Positions 49,048 to 57,782 of a stretch of 64,000 bases of DNA are shown in pieces. Under the pieces are notes generated by a model. The model worked only from the letters and a program-made list of their open reading frames with translations. It was not told where the DNA came from and made no database searches. This DNA comes from Ardenticatenales bacterium (lineage in GTDB: Bacteria > Chloroflexota > Anaerolineae > Ardenticatenales > Ardenticatenaceae). The position numbers and the translations under genes are program-made. Where the stretch lies: NCBI GenBank assembly GCA_020634795.1, contig JACKAZ010000001.1, forward strand, positions 310,001-374,000, read 5' to 3'. Within the stretch, counting starts at the first letter, position 1. Every line of letters begins with the position of its first letter.

Positions 49048-49674
49048 CTACTCCGCGACGATGACACGGGCCGGGCGAAGCACTTGGTCACCCTGCTTGT
49101 AACCCGCTTCCAACGTTTGCAGAATCTGATTACTCTCGAACCCGTCGCTCGGTTGCGTCAGCAACGCTTCATGGATCAGCGGATCGAAATCGTCGCCCGC
49201 CTTTGCTTCGATGGCGGTCACACTTTCTTGCTCCATCACGGCCCACAGCTTGCGCTCAATCGCCAACATCCCATTCACCCAATCGTTGCTCGACAGATCT
49301 TCGGGGACATGCTGAGAGCCACGTTGCAGATCGTCCAGCACGGGCAGCAGCTTCTTCAGGAGTCGGGCGTTGGCGGCCCGTTCCCGCTCGACGCGCAGTC
49401 GCTCTTCACGTTTCTTGAAATTCTGAAACTCGGCGGTGCTCCGTCGCCACTGATCCAGATACTCATCCCGTTCCCGTTTCAGGTGTTCCAATTCGTCACT
49501 GGCCTGCCCCGTCTGCTCGTCAAGCGTCGTTGCCTCTTGGACCTGCTGTTCCATGGCAACCGCTGGCTCAACCATCCCTTCGTCGGCGGCGACCTCTTTC
49601 TCGTAGGCGACGAACTCTTCTTGGCTCGGCTCGCCGTCGACGCTGGCCGGACTGGGATGCTGATCTTCTTTCAT
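49048..49674 (-). CDS. grpE: Nucleotide exchange factor GrpE, 208 aa
   Basis: GrpE releases ADP from DnaK. A long coiled coil (about residues 55-110, with LEHLKRERDEYLDQWRRSTA and EFQNFKKREERLRVERE) leads to the C-terminal beta domain (LLKKLLPVLDDLQRGSQHVP, FDPLIHEALLTQPSD, LEAGYKQGDQVLRPARVIVA), all typical. I start at ATG 49674 (MKEDQHPS), with GGAG 6 bases upstream. A frame extending to 49782 would overlap hrcA and has a hydrophobic N-terminus foreign to GrpE. The acidic N-terminal tail is usual for the family. Confidence 0.94.
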   Translation of the reverse strand: MKEDQHPSPASVDGEPSQEEFVAYEKEVAADEGMVEPAVAMEQQVQEATTLDEQTGQASDELEHLKRERDEYLDQWRRSTAEFQNFKKREERLRVERERAANARLLKKLLPVLDDLQRGSQHVPEDLSSNDWVNGMLAIERKLWAVMEQESVTAIEAKAGDDFDPLIHEALLTQPSDGFESNQILQTLEAGYKQGDQVLRPARVIVAE

Positions 49675-49774
49675 AGCTCTCTCCTTGTTAGCTGGACGAA
49701 ACAATGGGGGCAGAAAACGCGCAAGGATGGCACTGATTTTGCCCCAGATGCGCTGTACTTCGCGGGATGGCTGC

Positions 49775-50824
49775 TTACTCACGGGGCCGTGGGTCGGGCA
49801 GGTAGAGGTCGGAGAGCAGGTGGCTCATCAATCCGGTCATGAAGCGGACCGCGCTGATGGCCCGTCCGTAGGGCATGCGCATCGGCCCCACCACGCCCAT
49901 GATGCCCGCCGCATGGCCCTCCACGCCGTAGGGGGCGATCACGAGGCTGACGTCGGAAATCTCCTGCCAACGGCCCTCGCCGCCGATAATGACCTGTACG
50001 CCGCTGGTGCTACGCAGCTCGGCGGCAATCTGCTCGATCAGGGCACGTTCCTCCAGAATCTCGACGATCTGGCGGATCGCTTCGGCGCTCGCGAACTCTG
50101 GCTGCCGCAGGATGTGGAGCAAACCGTCGCGATAGAGATCGCTGGAGCCGCGACGATCGACCCGCTCCATCATGGCCACAATCGTCTCGCGCACCCGTGC
50201 CTCGAACATCGTCAGATCGGCGGGCCGATTGCTGATCATCGTACCGTCCATCTCACGGAAGAGCGCGTTGAGTTTCTGGGCCTTCTGATTGAGCTGTTCT
50301 TGGCTGTGGGTCGAATTGCTGGTGCGGATGAGCTGCTGTTTGACCAACCCTTCTTGCAAAACCAGCACCACCAAGACCATCCCTTCGCTCAAGCCGATCA
50401 GCTCGATGTGCTTCACGCGGCAACGGGTGGCTTGGGGCAGGGTGACGATACTGGCGGCGTTGGTGGTGTGCGCCAGCACAGCGGCCGAAAGCCGCATCCA
50501 CTGCTCCACGTCCATCCGCGCTTGATGGAACTGGTGGCGAATGAGCCGCTGCTCCGCGTCGGGCAGGGCGGCCTGCTCCATCAGCCGTTCCACAAAGTAG
50601 CGATAGCCCGCTTCGGTGGGTAAGCGGCCCGCCGAAGTGTGGGGGTGGGTCATCAGCCCGACTTCTTCCAGATAGGACATCTCGTTGCGGATCGTGGCAG
50701 AACTCACGTCGAGCTGCCCCCCCTGCATCACCGTATTGGAGCTGACAGGCAGGGCGGTCCGAATGTATTCCCTTACCACAAAGGCGAGCACCCGCTCTTG
50801 GCGTTCTGTGAGGTCGTGATCCAT
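49775..50824 (-). CDS. hrcA: Heat-inducible transcription repressor HrcA, 349 aa
   Basis: HrcA binds CIRCE and represses the chaperone genes. The N-terminal winged helix has LTERQERVLAFVVREYIRTA, PVSSNTVMQGGQLDVSSATI and RNEMSYLEEVGLMTHPHTSA, followed by GRLPTEAGYRYFVERLM; a GAF-like middle and the C-terminal IAPYGVEGHAAGIMGVVGPM and RMPYGRAISAVRF complete it. ATG 50824 gives MDHDLTERQ. The CIRCE element begins 36 bases upstream, so the operon autoregulates through GroEL-dependent HrcA activity, as is known in other bacteria. Confidence 0.96.
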   Translation of the reverse strand: MDHDLTERQERVLAFVVREYIRTALPVSSNTVMQGGQLDVSSATIRNEMSYLEEVGLMTHPHTSAGRLPTEAGYRYFVERLMEQAALPDAEQRLIRHQFHQARMDVEQWMRLSAAVLAHTTNAASIVTLPQATRCRVKHIELIGLSEGMVLVVLVLQEGLVKQQLIRTSNSTHSQEQLNQKAQKLNALFREMDGTMISNRPADLTMFEARVRETIVAMMERVDRRGSSDLYRDGLLHILRQPEFASAEAIRQIVEILEERALIEQIAAELRSTSGVQVIIGGEGRWQEISDVSLVIAPYGVEGHAAGIMGVVGPMRMPYGRAISAVRFMTGLMSHLLSDLYLPDPRPRE

Positions 50825-50859
50825 CAATTTCCCGTCCCAAACGGCACCGTTCAATAGGA

Positions 50860-50886
50860 TTGGCACTCGATACAAGCGAGTGCTAA
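50860..50886. promoter_or_regulatory. CIRCE operator of the hrcA operon
   Basis: TTGGCACTC, nine bases, then GAGTGCTAA. The consensus is TTAGCACTC-N9-GAGTGCTAA, so only one base differs. It lies 36-62 bases upstream of the hrcA start, where HrcA is known to bind. Confidence 0.96.
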
Positions 50887-51378
50887 CGAGGGTCAATCAT
50901 AGCAAAACAGGGCGAGAGTCGTCAAACAAGGGGAGCGTGACAAGGCGCTCTTGGGGCATTCATTCCCCGTCGGGGCCACCTTCCCCCACGGCTAACGCCA
51001 CAAAGAGTTCCGCTTGGGAAGGGCAACCCAACGGTGGGGCGTTCCCTCGGTGCTCTCGGTTCGACCATTTCGGATGCTCGAACCCGCAAGGGATGCCGTG
51101 ATGTCCGTTGGTGCTGACATAGCCGATGGCGCGCAGATCGCACGTCGCTTGGGGCTTTTGCCAATCTCTGATACCCTATGACCACTACCCAAGCGTAGCG
51201 TCCTACTGGCTCAGCGTAGCGCCGTTTTGCGTCGTATTGGTGCAAGCCGGGACCATGACTAGAGGCGTTCGCGATTCGTGCCGGGGGGATGATTCGTCTT
51301 AACAGCTCGCCCCATTCGCCTTGACGATGACAGTCACAACATTTGCCGGACGATGGTGGTAGCTCGATAGGAAATGGA
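50887..51378. other. Intergenic region between hrcA and the ParB-N/USP gene, no gene seen
   Basis: About 490 bases separate the divergent genes. The hrcA-side end holds the heat-shock promoter. Overlapping open frames on both strands (up to 107 aa) are rich in Ser/Pro/Arg and show no family resemblance. I see no tRNA and no clear repeat. Confidence 0.5.
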
Positions 51379-53109
51379 ATGAGCCATCAAGATGGAAATT
51401 TGACCCATGCGCGTGCACGGGAGGATTTTCGCCATGCCCGTCGTCAAGCGGCAATGGAGCAACTGCTCGCCTCGGTGATGGGTCGCTCCGCCGATCTGCT
51501 CCCTTTCGACAAAGTCAAGCAGGCGCTGCACGGCAAAGATATGAAGGCGCTCGGCTTGCAGGAGGTGCCGCTCGATGCGATTGTGGGTAGTGTGGGCCGC
51601 TACAAGGATTTTTCGCGCTCCTTCCTGCCCCGCCGTGACAGTGGCGCGGAACGTTGGACGCGGATCAAGAGGCTGTCGGAGGGGAAGGGCTTCCCGCCGA
51701 TCGATCTCTACAAAATCGGCGATGCCTATTTCGTGCTGGACGGCAATCACCGCGTCTCGATTGCCCGGCAGGGGAAAGAAAAGACGATTTGGGCCTACGT
51801 GACCGAGGTCAAAACAGCCGTCCCCCTCTCTTCGACCGCGCAGATCGACGAAGTGATCCGCATGGCGGAATACGCCGATTTCCTCGACATGACCGCGTTG
51901 GATCGCACCCGGCCCGACGCGAAGCTGCTGGCAACGCTGCCGGGCCGCTATCCGCGGCTGCTTCACCAGATCGATCAGCACCGCCAACAGATGGCCGACG
52001 CCAGGGGAGCAGCGGCCACGCTGTCAGAGGCGGCGGCCGACTGGTATGACAACATCTATCGGCCGATGGTGCAACTGATGCAACAGCACCATCTGTTGGA
52101 GGAGTTCCCCCACCGTACCGAAACCGACCTGTACCTGTGGGTGGAACATCACCGCGACGAGCTGAGCCGCCAATTGGGATGGACGGTCAGCGCGGAGGGC
52201 GCGACGTCGGATCTGGTGAAGCGGCAAGAGGCGCGCAAGCCGGTCGCGCTGGTGGGAGATTGGCTGCGGGAGACGTTGATTCCCGAAGAGTTTGAGGATG
52301 GCCCTGAGCCTGGCTCGTGGCGGGCCAAACGGGAGAAGAGTGCCGATGCCGCCCTCTTTGATCGCATTCTGGTAGCGGTCAGTGGCGAGCCGGAAGGGTG
52401 GCCCGCGCTCGATCTGGCGCTTTACTTCGCTCAGAAAGAACGGGGACGGTTGCTGGGGTTACATGTCGAAAGCAGCACTGAGCGGCTGGGCAATATCCAC
52501 AGCCAGGTGGCGCAGAGCGAGTTTCTGCGCCGCTCGCGGGCGGCGAATGTGACGGGCGAGTTCGTGGTCGATGTCGGGGAGGTCGCGCCAGTGATTTTAG
52601 GGCGCGCTCGGTGGGCCGATCTGCTGATCGTGCCCCTCAAATATCCGCCGCCCAGCGCCCCGTTCACGCGGATTCGTTCCGGCTTTCGGACCCTGATTCG
52701 TCGCAGCCCCAGCCCCATCTTGGCGGTGCCCTCGCTCACCACCCCACCGCGCCGGCTGATGCTGGGCTACGATGGCAGCCCCAAGGCACGCGAAGCGCTT
52801 TACATCGCCACCTACCTTGCCATGCGCTGGCAGCTTCCGCTGCACGTGGTCACGGTGGAAACGGCGTATACCTCCGCCTCACGCAGCGATGAGGCAAGGG
52901 AATACCTTGAACAATACGACATTGCCGCCAGCTATGCCACCCGCGAAAAGCCGATCGCGCCCGCCCTGCTGGACGAAGCGGAGCGCAACGCCATCGACAT
53001 GATCATTGTGGGCGGCTACGGCTTTGGCGCGGTGCGAGAGGTGGTGCGGGGCAGCGCGGTGGACGGATTGTTGCAACAGTCGCTCGTCCCACTCATGATT
53101 TGTCGGTAA
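51379..53109 (+). CDS. ParB-N-like domain fused to two universal stress protein domains, 576 aa
   Basis: ATG 51379 follows AGGA by 6 bases. Residues about 35-150 hold a ParB/sulfiredoxin-like fold: GLQEVPLDAIVGSVGRYKDF, GFPPIDLYKIGDAYFVLDGN and HRVSIARQ, with the GNHR motif that binds CTP or ATP in ParB relatives. A helical stretch follows (150-325). Then two USP domains: FDRILVAVSGEPEGWPALDL with ADLLIVPLK..., and RRLMLGYDGSPKAREALYIA ending IDMIIVGGYGFGAVREVVRG and SVPLMIC-like SLVPLMICR. It is cytosolic, perhaps a nucleotide-sensing stress protein. From memory, such fusions are common in Chloroflexota, but the function is not known. Confidence 0.82.
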   Translation: MSHQDGNLTHARAREDFRHARRQAAMEQLLASVMGRSADLLPFDKVKQALHGKDMKALGLQEVPLDAIVGSVGRYKDFSRSFLPRRDSGAERWTRIKRLSEGKGFPPIDLYKIGDAYFVLDGNHRVSIARQGKEKTIWAYVTEVKTAVPLSSTAQIDEVIRMAEYADFLDMTALDRTRPDAKLLATLPGRYPRLLHQIDQHRQQMADARGAAATLSEAAADWYDNIYRPMVQLMQQHHLLEEFPHRTETDLYLWVEHHRDELSRQLGWTVSAEGATSDLVKRQEARKPVALVGDWLRETLIPEEFEDGPEPGSWRAKREKSADAALFDRILVAVSGEPEGWPALDLALYFAQKERGRLLGLHVESSTERLGNIHSQVAQSEFLRRSRAANVTGEFVVDVGEVAPVILGRARWADLLIVPLKYPPPSAPFTRIRSGFRTLIRRSPSPILAVPSLTTPPRRLMLGYDGSPKAREALYIATYLAMRWQLPLHVVTVETAYTSASRSDEAREYLEQYDIAASYATREKPIAPALLDEAERNAIDMIIVGGYGFGAVREVVRGSAVDGLLQQSLVPLMICR

Positions 53110-53147
53110 GGGGAATGAGCTGAGTTAGTGACTTTTTAGTTCAGGCG

Positions 53148-53186
53148 GGGCGGAAACTTTTCCGCCCGCACGAACTGGCGTGCGGG
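53148..53186 (+). promoter_or_regulatory. Two overlapping, mutually exclusive hairpins
   Basis: GGGCGGAAA (53148-53156) pairs with TTTCCGCCC (53159-53167), and CCCGCAC (53165-53171) pairs with GTGCGGG (53180-53186). The two stems share CCC, so only one can form fully. They lie 39 bases past the USP gene and about 100 bases before the next gene on the same strand. They may be a plain terminator or an attenuator-like switch. Confidence 0.5.
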
Positions 53187-53284
53187 AGTTATCCCATGGC
53201 TGTTGCTTTGCCTTACCATGCAAAACAAGGCCGTGACAACGTAATGCTCTATCTCTATTCATCCAAGGAAGGCCATAAGTTCTT

Positions 53285-54109
53285 ATGAGCGATCAGACCA
53301 CGAAGAATAGCAGCCCGGTTGGCGCAGAGGAGGAAGGGCTGCTGCCCGCATGGTTGGCGGATGCGAACGACGACACCGATGCGTCGCAGCCGCAGAGCGT
53401 GACGAACGAACCGATTCGCTGGGAGGACGAGAGCGCGTCGCGCAGCGCAGACAAGTCGCCGTCGGAGCCACCCAGCAGCGGCGGCAATGGGCGCGGAAGC
53501 GGCGGCGGCGGCAGCGATGCACTGCTGCGCGGTTGCCTCACCTCGCTGCTGAACATTCTGCTCGGCGTTCTGATCACGTTGGGGCTGCTCTTTGCCCTCA
53601 ACGGTGGGCTGACCTTCGAACGGCGGGGGACGCTTTCGCCCCTGTCGAGCCAACTGGCCGATCTGCAACGCGAAAATAGCGAATTGCGCAGCCAAATCGA
53701 AGCGGTGCAGCAGAACGACCAAAGCCAGGTGGAAGCGGTCAGTGGCGTGCAAGAGGCATTGGTGATCACCCAGAGCGACGTCGAGGCATTGAGCGACGCG
53801 ATGGAAAGCTCACAGGAAGAACTTGCAACCGTCTCCAGCGACTTGGCCGATTTTGATGGGGTGATGGTGGGGCTGCGCGACCTGCTGTTGGAGGTCCGCC
53901 CACTGCCCACCGCGACGCCGACTTCCACCCCCACGCGCACGCCCACCGCCTCGCCGAGCGCCACGGCCACCAGCGCGCCGACCGCCACACCGACGGGCGC
54001 GGCCAGCCCCACCGCGCGGGCCACGGCGAGCGCGGCGGTGACCGCCACGGTGCGGGCCAGTGCCACGCCGCGTGCCACCGCGTCGCCCGTGGCCACCAGC
54101 ACCCCGTAG
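53285..54109 (+). CDS. Single-pass membrane coiled-coil protein with Thr/Pro/Ala tail, 274 aa
   Basis: A polar, Ser/Gly-rich cytosolic N-terminus (1-80) ends in GRGSGGGGS. One membrane helix follows (about residues 82-105, CLTSLLNILLGVLITLGLLF), then a coiled coil (about 118-200, QLADLQRENSELRSQIEAVQ) and an outside tail (205-274) of TPT/TAS/ARAT repeats. Thr/Pro-rich tails often carry O-glycans. No known family. The next gene has the same layout (anchor plus coiled coil), so they may form a pair. A GAAGG lies too far from the ATG to be convincing. Confidence 0.72.
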   Translation: MSDQTTKNSSPVGAEEEGLLPAWLADANDDTDASQPQSVTNEPIRWEDESASRSADKSPSEPPSSGGNGRGSGGGGSDALLRGCLTSLLNILLGVLITLGLLFALNGGLTFERRGTLSPLSSQLADLQRENSELRSQIEAVQQNDQSQVEAVSGVQEALVITQSDVEALSDAMESSQEELATVSSDLADFDGVMVGLRDLLLEVRPLPTATPTSTPTRTPTASPSATATSAPTATPTGAASPTARATASAAVTATVRASATPRATASPVATSTP

Positions 54110-54160
54110 CTTCGCAGCTTCAGCCTTGTCCGGCAATTGCACGTAACAAAGGAGAGAAAG

Positions 54161-55015
54161 ATGGCCACGCAAACACAACAGCGATCGATGGGGGGACGAG
54201 TGATTGGCTTTATTGGCGCCTTGCTGCGCTGGCTGATCGTGATTGTTCTGGGCATTGCATTGGGGATCGGCATCTATTGGGGCGGGCAAGCGTTGTACGT
54301 GACCGTCAACGAGACGATGGCCCGCATTGACTCGCTGGAACAGAGCGTGGCGGCCGAGCAAGAGGCGGTGACCAACCAATTTGCACAACGCGACTTGCGC
54401 TTCGCCACGCTCGAAGGGGAGATGATCGGCCAGCAACAGCGCATCGCCCAGCTAGAGCCTGCCGTCGGTGATCTGACCACGCAGGTCGAGTCGTTGACGC
54501 AGCAAGCCGCTGCGGCGGGCGATGCAGTGACCGAGCTACAAGGCTCGGTGGGGACGCTGCAGAGCGACGGACAAGCGTTGTCCCAAAGCTTGGATGGCAT
54601 TGATTTGGCGCTGTTCAACGCGGAAGACAACATCGCCACCGCCCAGCAGCAGGTCGTCGGCCTACAGCGTACGGCGTTGATGGTCAGTGCACAGGGCAAT
54701 CTGCTCAACGCCATCGCCGCGCTGCAAGATCAGAACGGCGGCACGGCCCGCGACTATGCCACCCGTGCCCGTGATACGCTGGCGTTGGCCGTGCCAATGA
54801 TGGCGGATGGCAGCACCGCGTCGATTCAAGGCGTGGTAGACCAGCTTACGGAGTTGGAAGGGCAGCTTGAGGCCGACCCGTTTGCCGCCCAGCCCCAATT
54901 GGAAAGCATCTGGCGCTCGCTCGACAGCCTGATTCTGGCGAACCTCCCTGCGCTAGAAGTGGCATCCCCCGCCGAAGCGGTGGCGCCCGAATCGAGCGAA
55001 GAAAGCACTGAGTAG
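54161..55015 (+). CDS. Membrane-anchored coiled-coil protein, 284 aa
   Basis: ATG 54161 has GGAG 6 bases upstream, inside AAAGGAGAGAAAG. One strong membrane helix spans about residues 14-40 (FIGALLRWLIVIVLGIALGI). Most of the rest (45-200) is predicted coiled coil by heptad pattern (IDSLEQSVAAEQEAVTNQFA, QLEPAVGDLTTQVESLTQQA). The tail is acidic (EAVAPESSEESTE). I recognise no family. It is 51 bases after the related coiled-coil gene, so the two are probably one operon, closed by the hairpin at 55034-55064. Confidence 0.72.
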   Translation: MATQTQQRSMGGRVIGFIGALLRWLIVIVLGIALGIGIYWGGQALYVTVNETMARIDSLEQSVAAEQEAVTNQFAQRDLRFATLEGEMIGQQQRIAQLEPAVGDLTTQVESLTQQAAAAGDAVTELQGSVGTLQSDGQALSQSLDGIDLALFNAEDNIATAQQQVVGLQRTALMVSAQGNLLNAIAALQDQNGGTARDYATRARDTLALAVPMMADGSTASIQGVVDQLTELEGQLEADPFAAQPQLESIWRSLDSLILANLPALEVASPAEAVAPESSEESTE

Positions 55016-55033
55016 CTCGGACGGGCAGCGGTG

Positions 55034-55064
55034 GAGAGCGGTTACCGCAGCGGTGGCCGCTCTC
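55034..55064 (+). terminator. Terminator-like compound hairpin
   Basis: GAGAGCGG (55034-55041) pairs with CCGCTCTC (55057-55064), and inside it ACCGC-A-GCGGT (44-54) pairs as well, giving one long stem with small internal loops. It begins 18 bases past the coiled-coil gene. No T-run follows. Confidence 0.55.
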
Positions 55065-55384
55065 TCTGTGCCGCCGCAGCGGTCAGAGAGCGCACGGCAG
55101 CGCGGTTGGTGAGTCGTTCGGTCGCGTGGCTGACGCTCGCCACGCTCAGATCGCGCATCCCGAATCGGCCTGCCCGGAGCGAGGTCAACGGGGGAACCGA
55201 ATCCCAAGATAGAACGTGTGCTAAACCATCCGTTCGTTTCTGCAACCCCGCCTGCCCACCACATCCGACCCTATCCGCAGTGATGCTTTGCACGTGGCAC
55301 CTTTCCTAACACCCGGTCCGTGCCGTCAGTTTGACTGAGAGCGGACTCGACATAACACATCTACAACTCAACAAGGAGGTTGAG

Positions 55385-57142
55385 GTGGTCAGAGACGAAA
55401 CTTATCTGGTCTTGGGGGGGGGCGGCATGATCGGCAAACAGGTCGTGCGCCAGATCTCCAAGTATCTCGCCCCCCGCCGCGTGATCGTCGCCTCACTCTT
55501 CGAAGCGGAGGTCCAAGAGGCGATCCTCGAGCTGGAAGAAGAGTTCCCCGAGGTCGAATACATCCCCTTTTGGGGCGATGTCTTCACCCGCACCAAATGG
55601 AACCGCGACGATAACCGCTTGGCCCGCCATCAGTTGTTGGACGATGCCGCCAGCCGCGCCGCGCTCTACGATGATCTCTTTGGCGATATTTACAAGGCCT
55701 ACGAACGGTCGCAGTTGGTGCAGTTGATCCTCGACTATCAGCCCGACGTGGTGGTGGATGGGATCAACACCGCCACCGCGATCAGCTATCAGGATGTCTA
55801 TACCTCGTCGGCGCAAGTGACACAACATTTCAGCGCCTTGCGGCGTGACATCGAGCAGGGGGCCGACCCGAGCCAAACCCGAGCCGACATGGAGGCCACG
55901 CAGCGGGCGCTTGATCTGTTGCTTCTTTCCCAATCGGTCCCCCAGTTGATCCGCCACATCTTCTTCGTGCAGCGCGCCCTAACCGATGTGGGGGCCCGGC
56001 TCTATCTGAAAATCGGCACGACCGGCACCGGCGGCATGGGGCTGAATATTCCCTACACCCATTCCGAAGATCGCCCCTCGGCAACGCTGATGACGAAGAA
56101 TGCGGTCGCCTTTGCCCATACAGGCTTGATGTTCCTGATGGCGCGGACCCAGGGTGGCCCGGTGGTCAAAGAACTGAAGCCCGGCGCAATGGTGGGCTAC
56201 GCCGATATTGCCACAACCGCGATCCGCGATCGCGGCGGCCACGGGGGCTATGACCGGGTGGTACATCGCCACGAAACCCACCAACAGCCGTTGTCGGGCA
56301 CGCTCGTGCGGCGGCAGGCGGAGGCGGGCTACGCGCGGCAGGGTGAATTGCAGTTGGTCGTGGCGGACACGGGGGAGAATGGCGTCTTTGCGCGGGGCGA
56401 ATTCGAGGCGATTACCCATCTGCGGCAGATGGAGTTCATGACCCCCGAAGATATCGCACGCCAAGTTCGGTTGGAGATCGGCGGCTGGAACACTGGCTAC
56501 GACGTGATTGCCGCGATCGACAGCTCGGTGATGAACCCGACCTACCGCGCCGGCACCCTACGCCATGTGGCGCTGGAAGAATTGGCCCAGTTGGAGTCCC
56601 AGATGAAAACGCCCTCGGTGGCGATAGGCCAACTCGGCCCACCGGAGTTGGGGAAATTGCTCTGGGAAGCGCATCTGCTGTCGCTGATCTGTGATACATT
56701 AGAAGCGGTGCTGGTCCCGACCGCCGAACAGTTGGCGGCCCAGTTGATGGATTTGGTGGATGACGACGCGGAACTTCGCATGACAATCACCGCGACCGGC
56801 CTGCCCATCCTGACGCCAGCGGGCGATGCCTTGATTCGCGGACCGTTCATCCGCATACCCGAAGCGCCGGGCGTCAACGAGTTCGAAGTAACGAGGGCGG
56901 GGATAGAACAGTGGGCGGCGAAGGGATGGGTCGATCTGCGACCGCAGAACATGGCCGAATGGCAGAGTCGGTTCCGCACGATTTGCCACGAACAGCAGCG
57001 CCGACGGGGCCGTGGGTCGGCATCGCTGACCCGCGAGACCTACCTTGAAAGTCACATCGCGCCGGGCGCTGTCGTGGCGTGGATTTTCAACAATGAACGG
57101 GGCGCGGACGGTCAGTACAAGTACGGCTTCCGGATTAAGTAG
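55385..57142 (+). CDS. Rossmann-fold (SDR-like) protein, 585 aa, unknown substrate
   Basis: A GTG at 55385 with AAGGAGG 5 bases upstream decides the start; a TTG at 55331 is in frame but has no such site. The N-terminus MVRDETYLVLGGGGMIGKQV is a nucleotide-binding beta-alpha-beta (GGGGMIG). PDVVVDGINTATAISYQDVY and HIFFVQRALTDVGARLYLKI, then IGTTGTGGMGLNIPYTHSED, look like the later part of an extended SDR fold with the active Tyr/Lys not at the standard spacing. The C-terminal 250 residues match nothing I know. It is probably an NAD(P)-dependent oxidoreductase or a binding protein. The neighbours give no pathway. Confidence 0.72.
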   Translation: MVRDETYLVLGGGGMIGKQVVRQISKYLAPRRVIVASLFEAEVQEAILELEEEFPEVEYIPFWGDVFTRTKWNRDDNRLARHQLLDDAASRAALYDDLFGDIYKAYERSQLVQLILDYQPDVVVDGINTATAISYQDVYTSSAQVTQHFSALRRDIEQGADPSQTRADMEATQRALDLLLLSQSVPQLIRHIFFVQRALTDVGARLYLKIGTTGTGGMGLNIPYTHSEDRPSATLMTKNAVAFAHTGLMFLMARTQGGPVVKELKPGAMVGYADIATTAIRDRGGHGGYDRVVHRHETHQQPLSGTLVRRQAEAGYARQGELQLVVADTGENGVFARGEFEAITHLRQMEFMTPEDIARQVRLEIGGWNTGYDVIAAIDSSVMNPTYRAGTLRHVALEELAQLESQMKTPSVAIGQLGPPELGKLLWEAHLLSLICDTLEAVLVPTAEQLAAQLMDLVDDDAELRMTITATGLPILTPAGDALIRGPFIRIPEAPGVNEFEVTRAGIEQWAAKGWVDLRPQNMAEWQSRFRTICHEQQRRRGRGSASLTRETYLESHIAPGAVVAWIFNNERGADGQYKYGFRIK

Positions 57143-57268
57143 TGCGAGGTGGGCGGCGGTGCAACGCTGCCAGAACACGGACGGCACAGTGGGACGCACT
57201 CTGTTCTCACGTGGCCCGTGGCTTCCTATTTGACGAGACGAGCGGACGCCGACTGAAAGGAGAACCGC

Positions 57269-57694
57269 ATGGAACCCGAGATCACAAGTAGCTTTGTCGA
57301 ACGACAGCCCGTGCTGTTGGCGGTCGTGCGCGCCGCCTCGTTCCCCCAAGGGATTGGCGCGGCGTGGGAAACGTTGGAAGGCGGCCTCGCCTCGTTAAAG
57401 GGCCGCAAGATGTATGGCGTGACGATTCCCGAAGCGGGTTCGTTGGTCTATTACGCGGGGACCGAAGTGGCGGATGAAGCGGAAGCCGAAGGGTTGGGAC
57501 GGTCTACGCTCCGGCTGGACGGGGGGCGCTATGTGCGGGTGAAGTTGGAGAATTGGCCCGACCATACCGACCAGATCGGGCCGATTTTCGACCACCTGAT
57601 CAGCAATTTTGAGATGAGGCCAGGCGGGGCGACCCTCGAATACTACTACCGCGACAATGAATTGCACCTGCTGGTGCCGTTGGCAGATGTCTAA
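57269..57694 (+). CDS. GyrI-like/effector-binding-domain protein, 141 aa
   Basis: AAGGAG precedes ATG 57269 by 7 bases. The fold suggested by strands and helices (QPVLLAVVRAASFPQGIGAA, WETLEGGLASLKGRKMYGVT, YYAGTEVADEAEAEGLGRST, YVRVKLENWPDHTDQIGPIF, LEYYYRDNELHLLVPL) is that of stand-alone SOUL/GyrI-like proteins, the AraC effector-binding superfamily, which bind small hydrophobic molecules or DNA gyrase. The identity is moderate, from pattern only. It is followed by a bidirectional terminator and then the convergent SCO1 gene. Confidence 0.68.
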   Translation: MEPEITSSFVERQPVLLAVVRAASFPQGIGAAWETLEGGLASLKGRKMYGVTIPEAGSLVYYAGTEVADEAEAEGLGRSTLRLDGGRYVRVKLENWPDHTDQIGPIFDHLISNFEMRPGGATLEYYYRDNELHLLVPLADV

Positions 57695-57716
57695 GGGCAC
57701 CCACGAAATCGGGGTC

Positions 57717-57760
57717 AAAACGGGGCATGGCAGCCGAAATTCCATGCCCCGTTTTCTTTT
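57717..57760. terminator. Bidirectional rho-independent terminator
   Basis: AAAACGGGGCATGG (57717-57730) and its exact complement (57742-57755) frame an 11-base loop. On the plus strand GTTTTCTTTTTC follows; on the minus strand the stem also ends in TTTT. It lies between convergent genes (57694 plus stop, 57783 minus stop) and serves both. Confidence 0.85.
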
Positions 57761-57782
57761 TCGATCTGGCTTGAAGATCCGC

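Noticed and set aside
49675..49782. Longer GrpE start (MSKQPSREVQ)
   Set aside because: It overlaps hrcA and is unlike GrpE N-termini; ATG 49674 has a good ribosome site.
51040..51110. Possible tRNA around GGTTCGAC
   Set aside because: No acceptor, D or anticodon stem can be drawn around this T-loop-like string.
50922..51245. Minus-strand open frame of 107 codons between hrcA and the USP gene
   Set aside because: Arg/Ser-rich with no family pattern and overlapping frames on the other strand.
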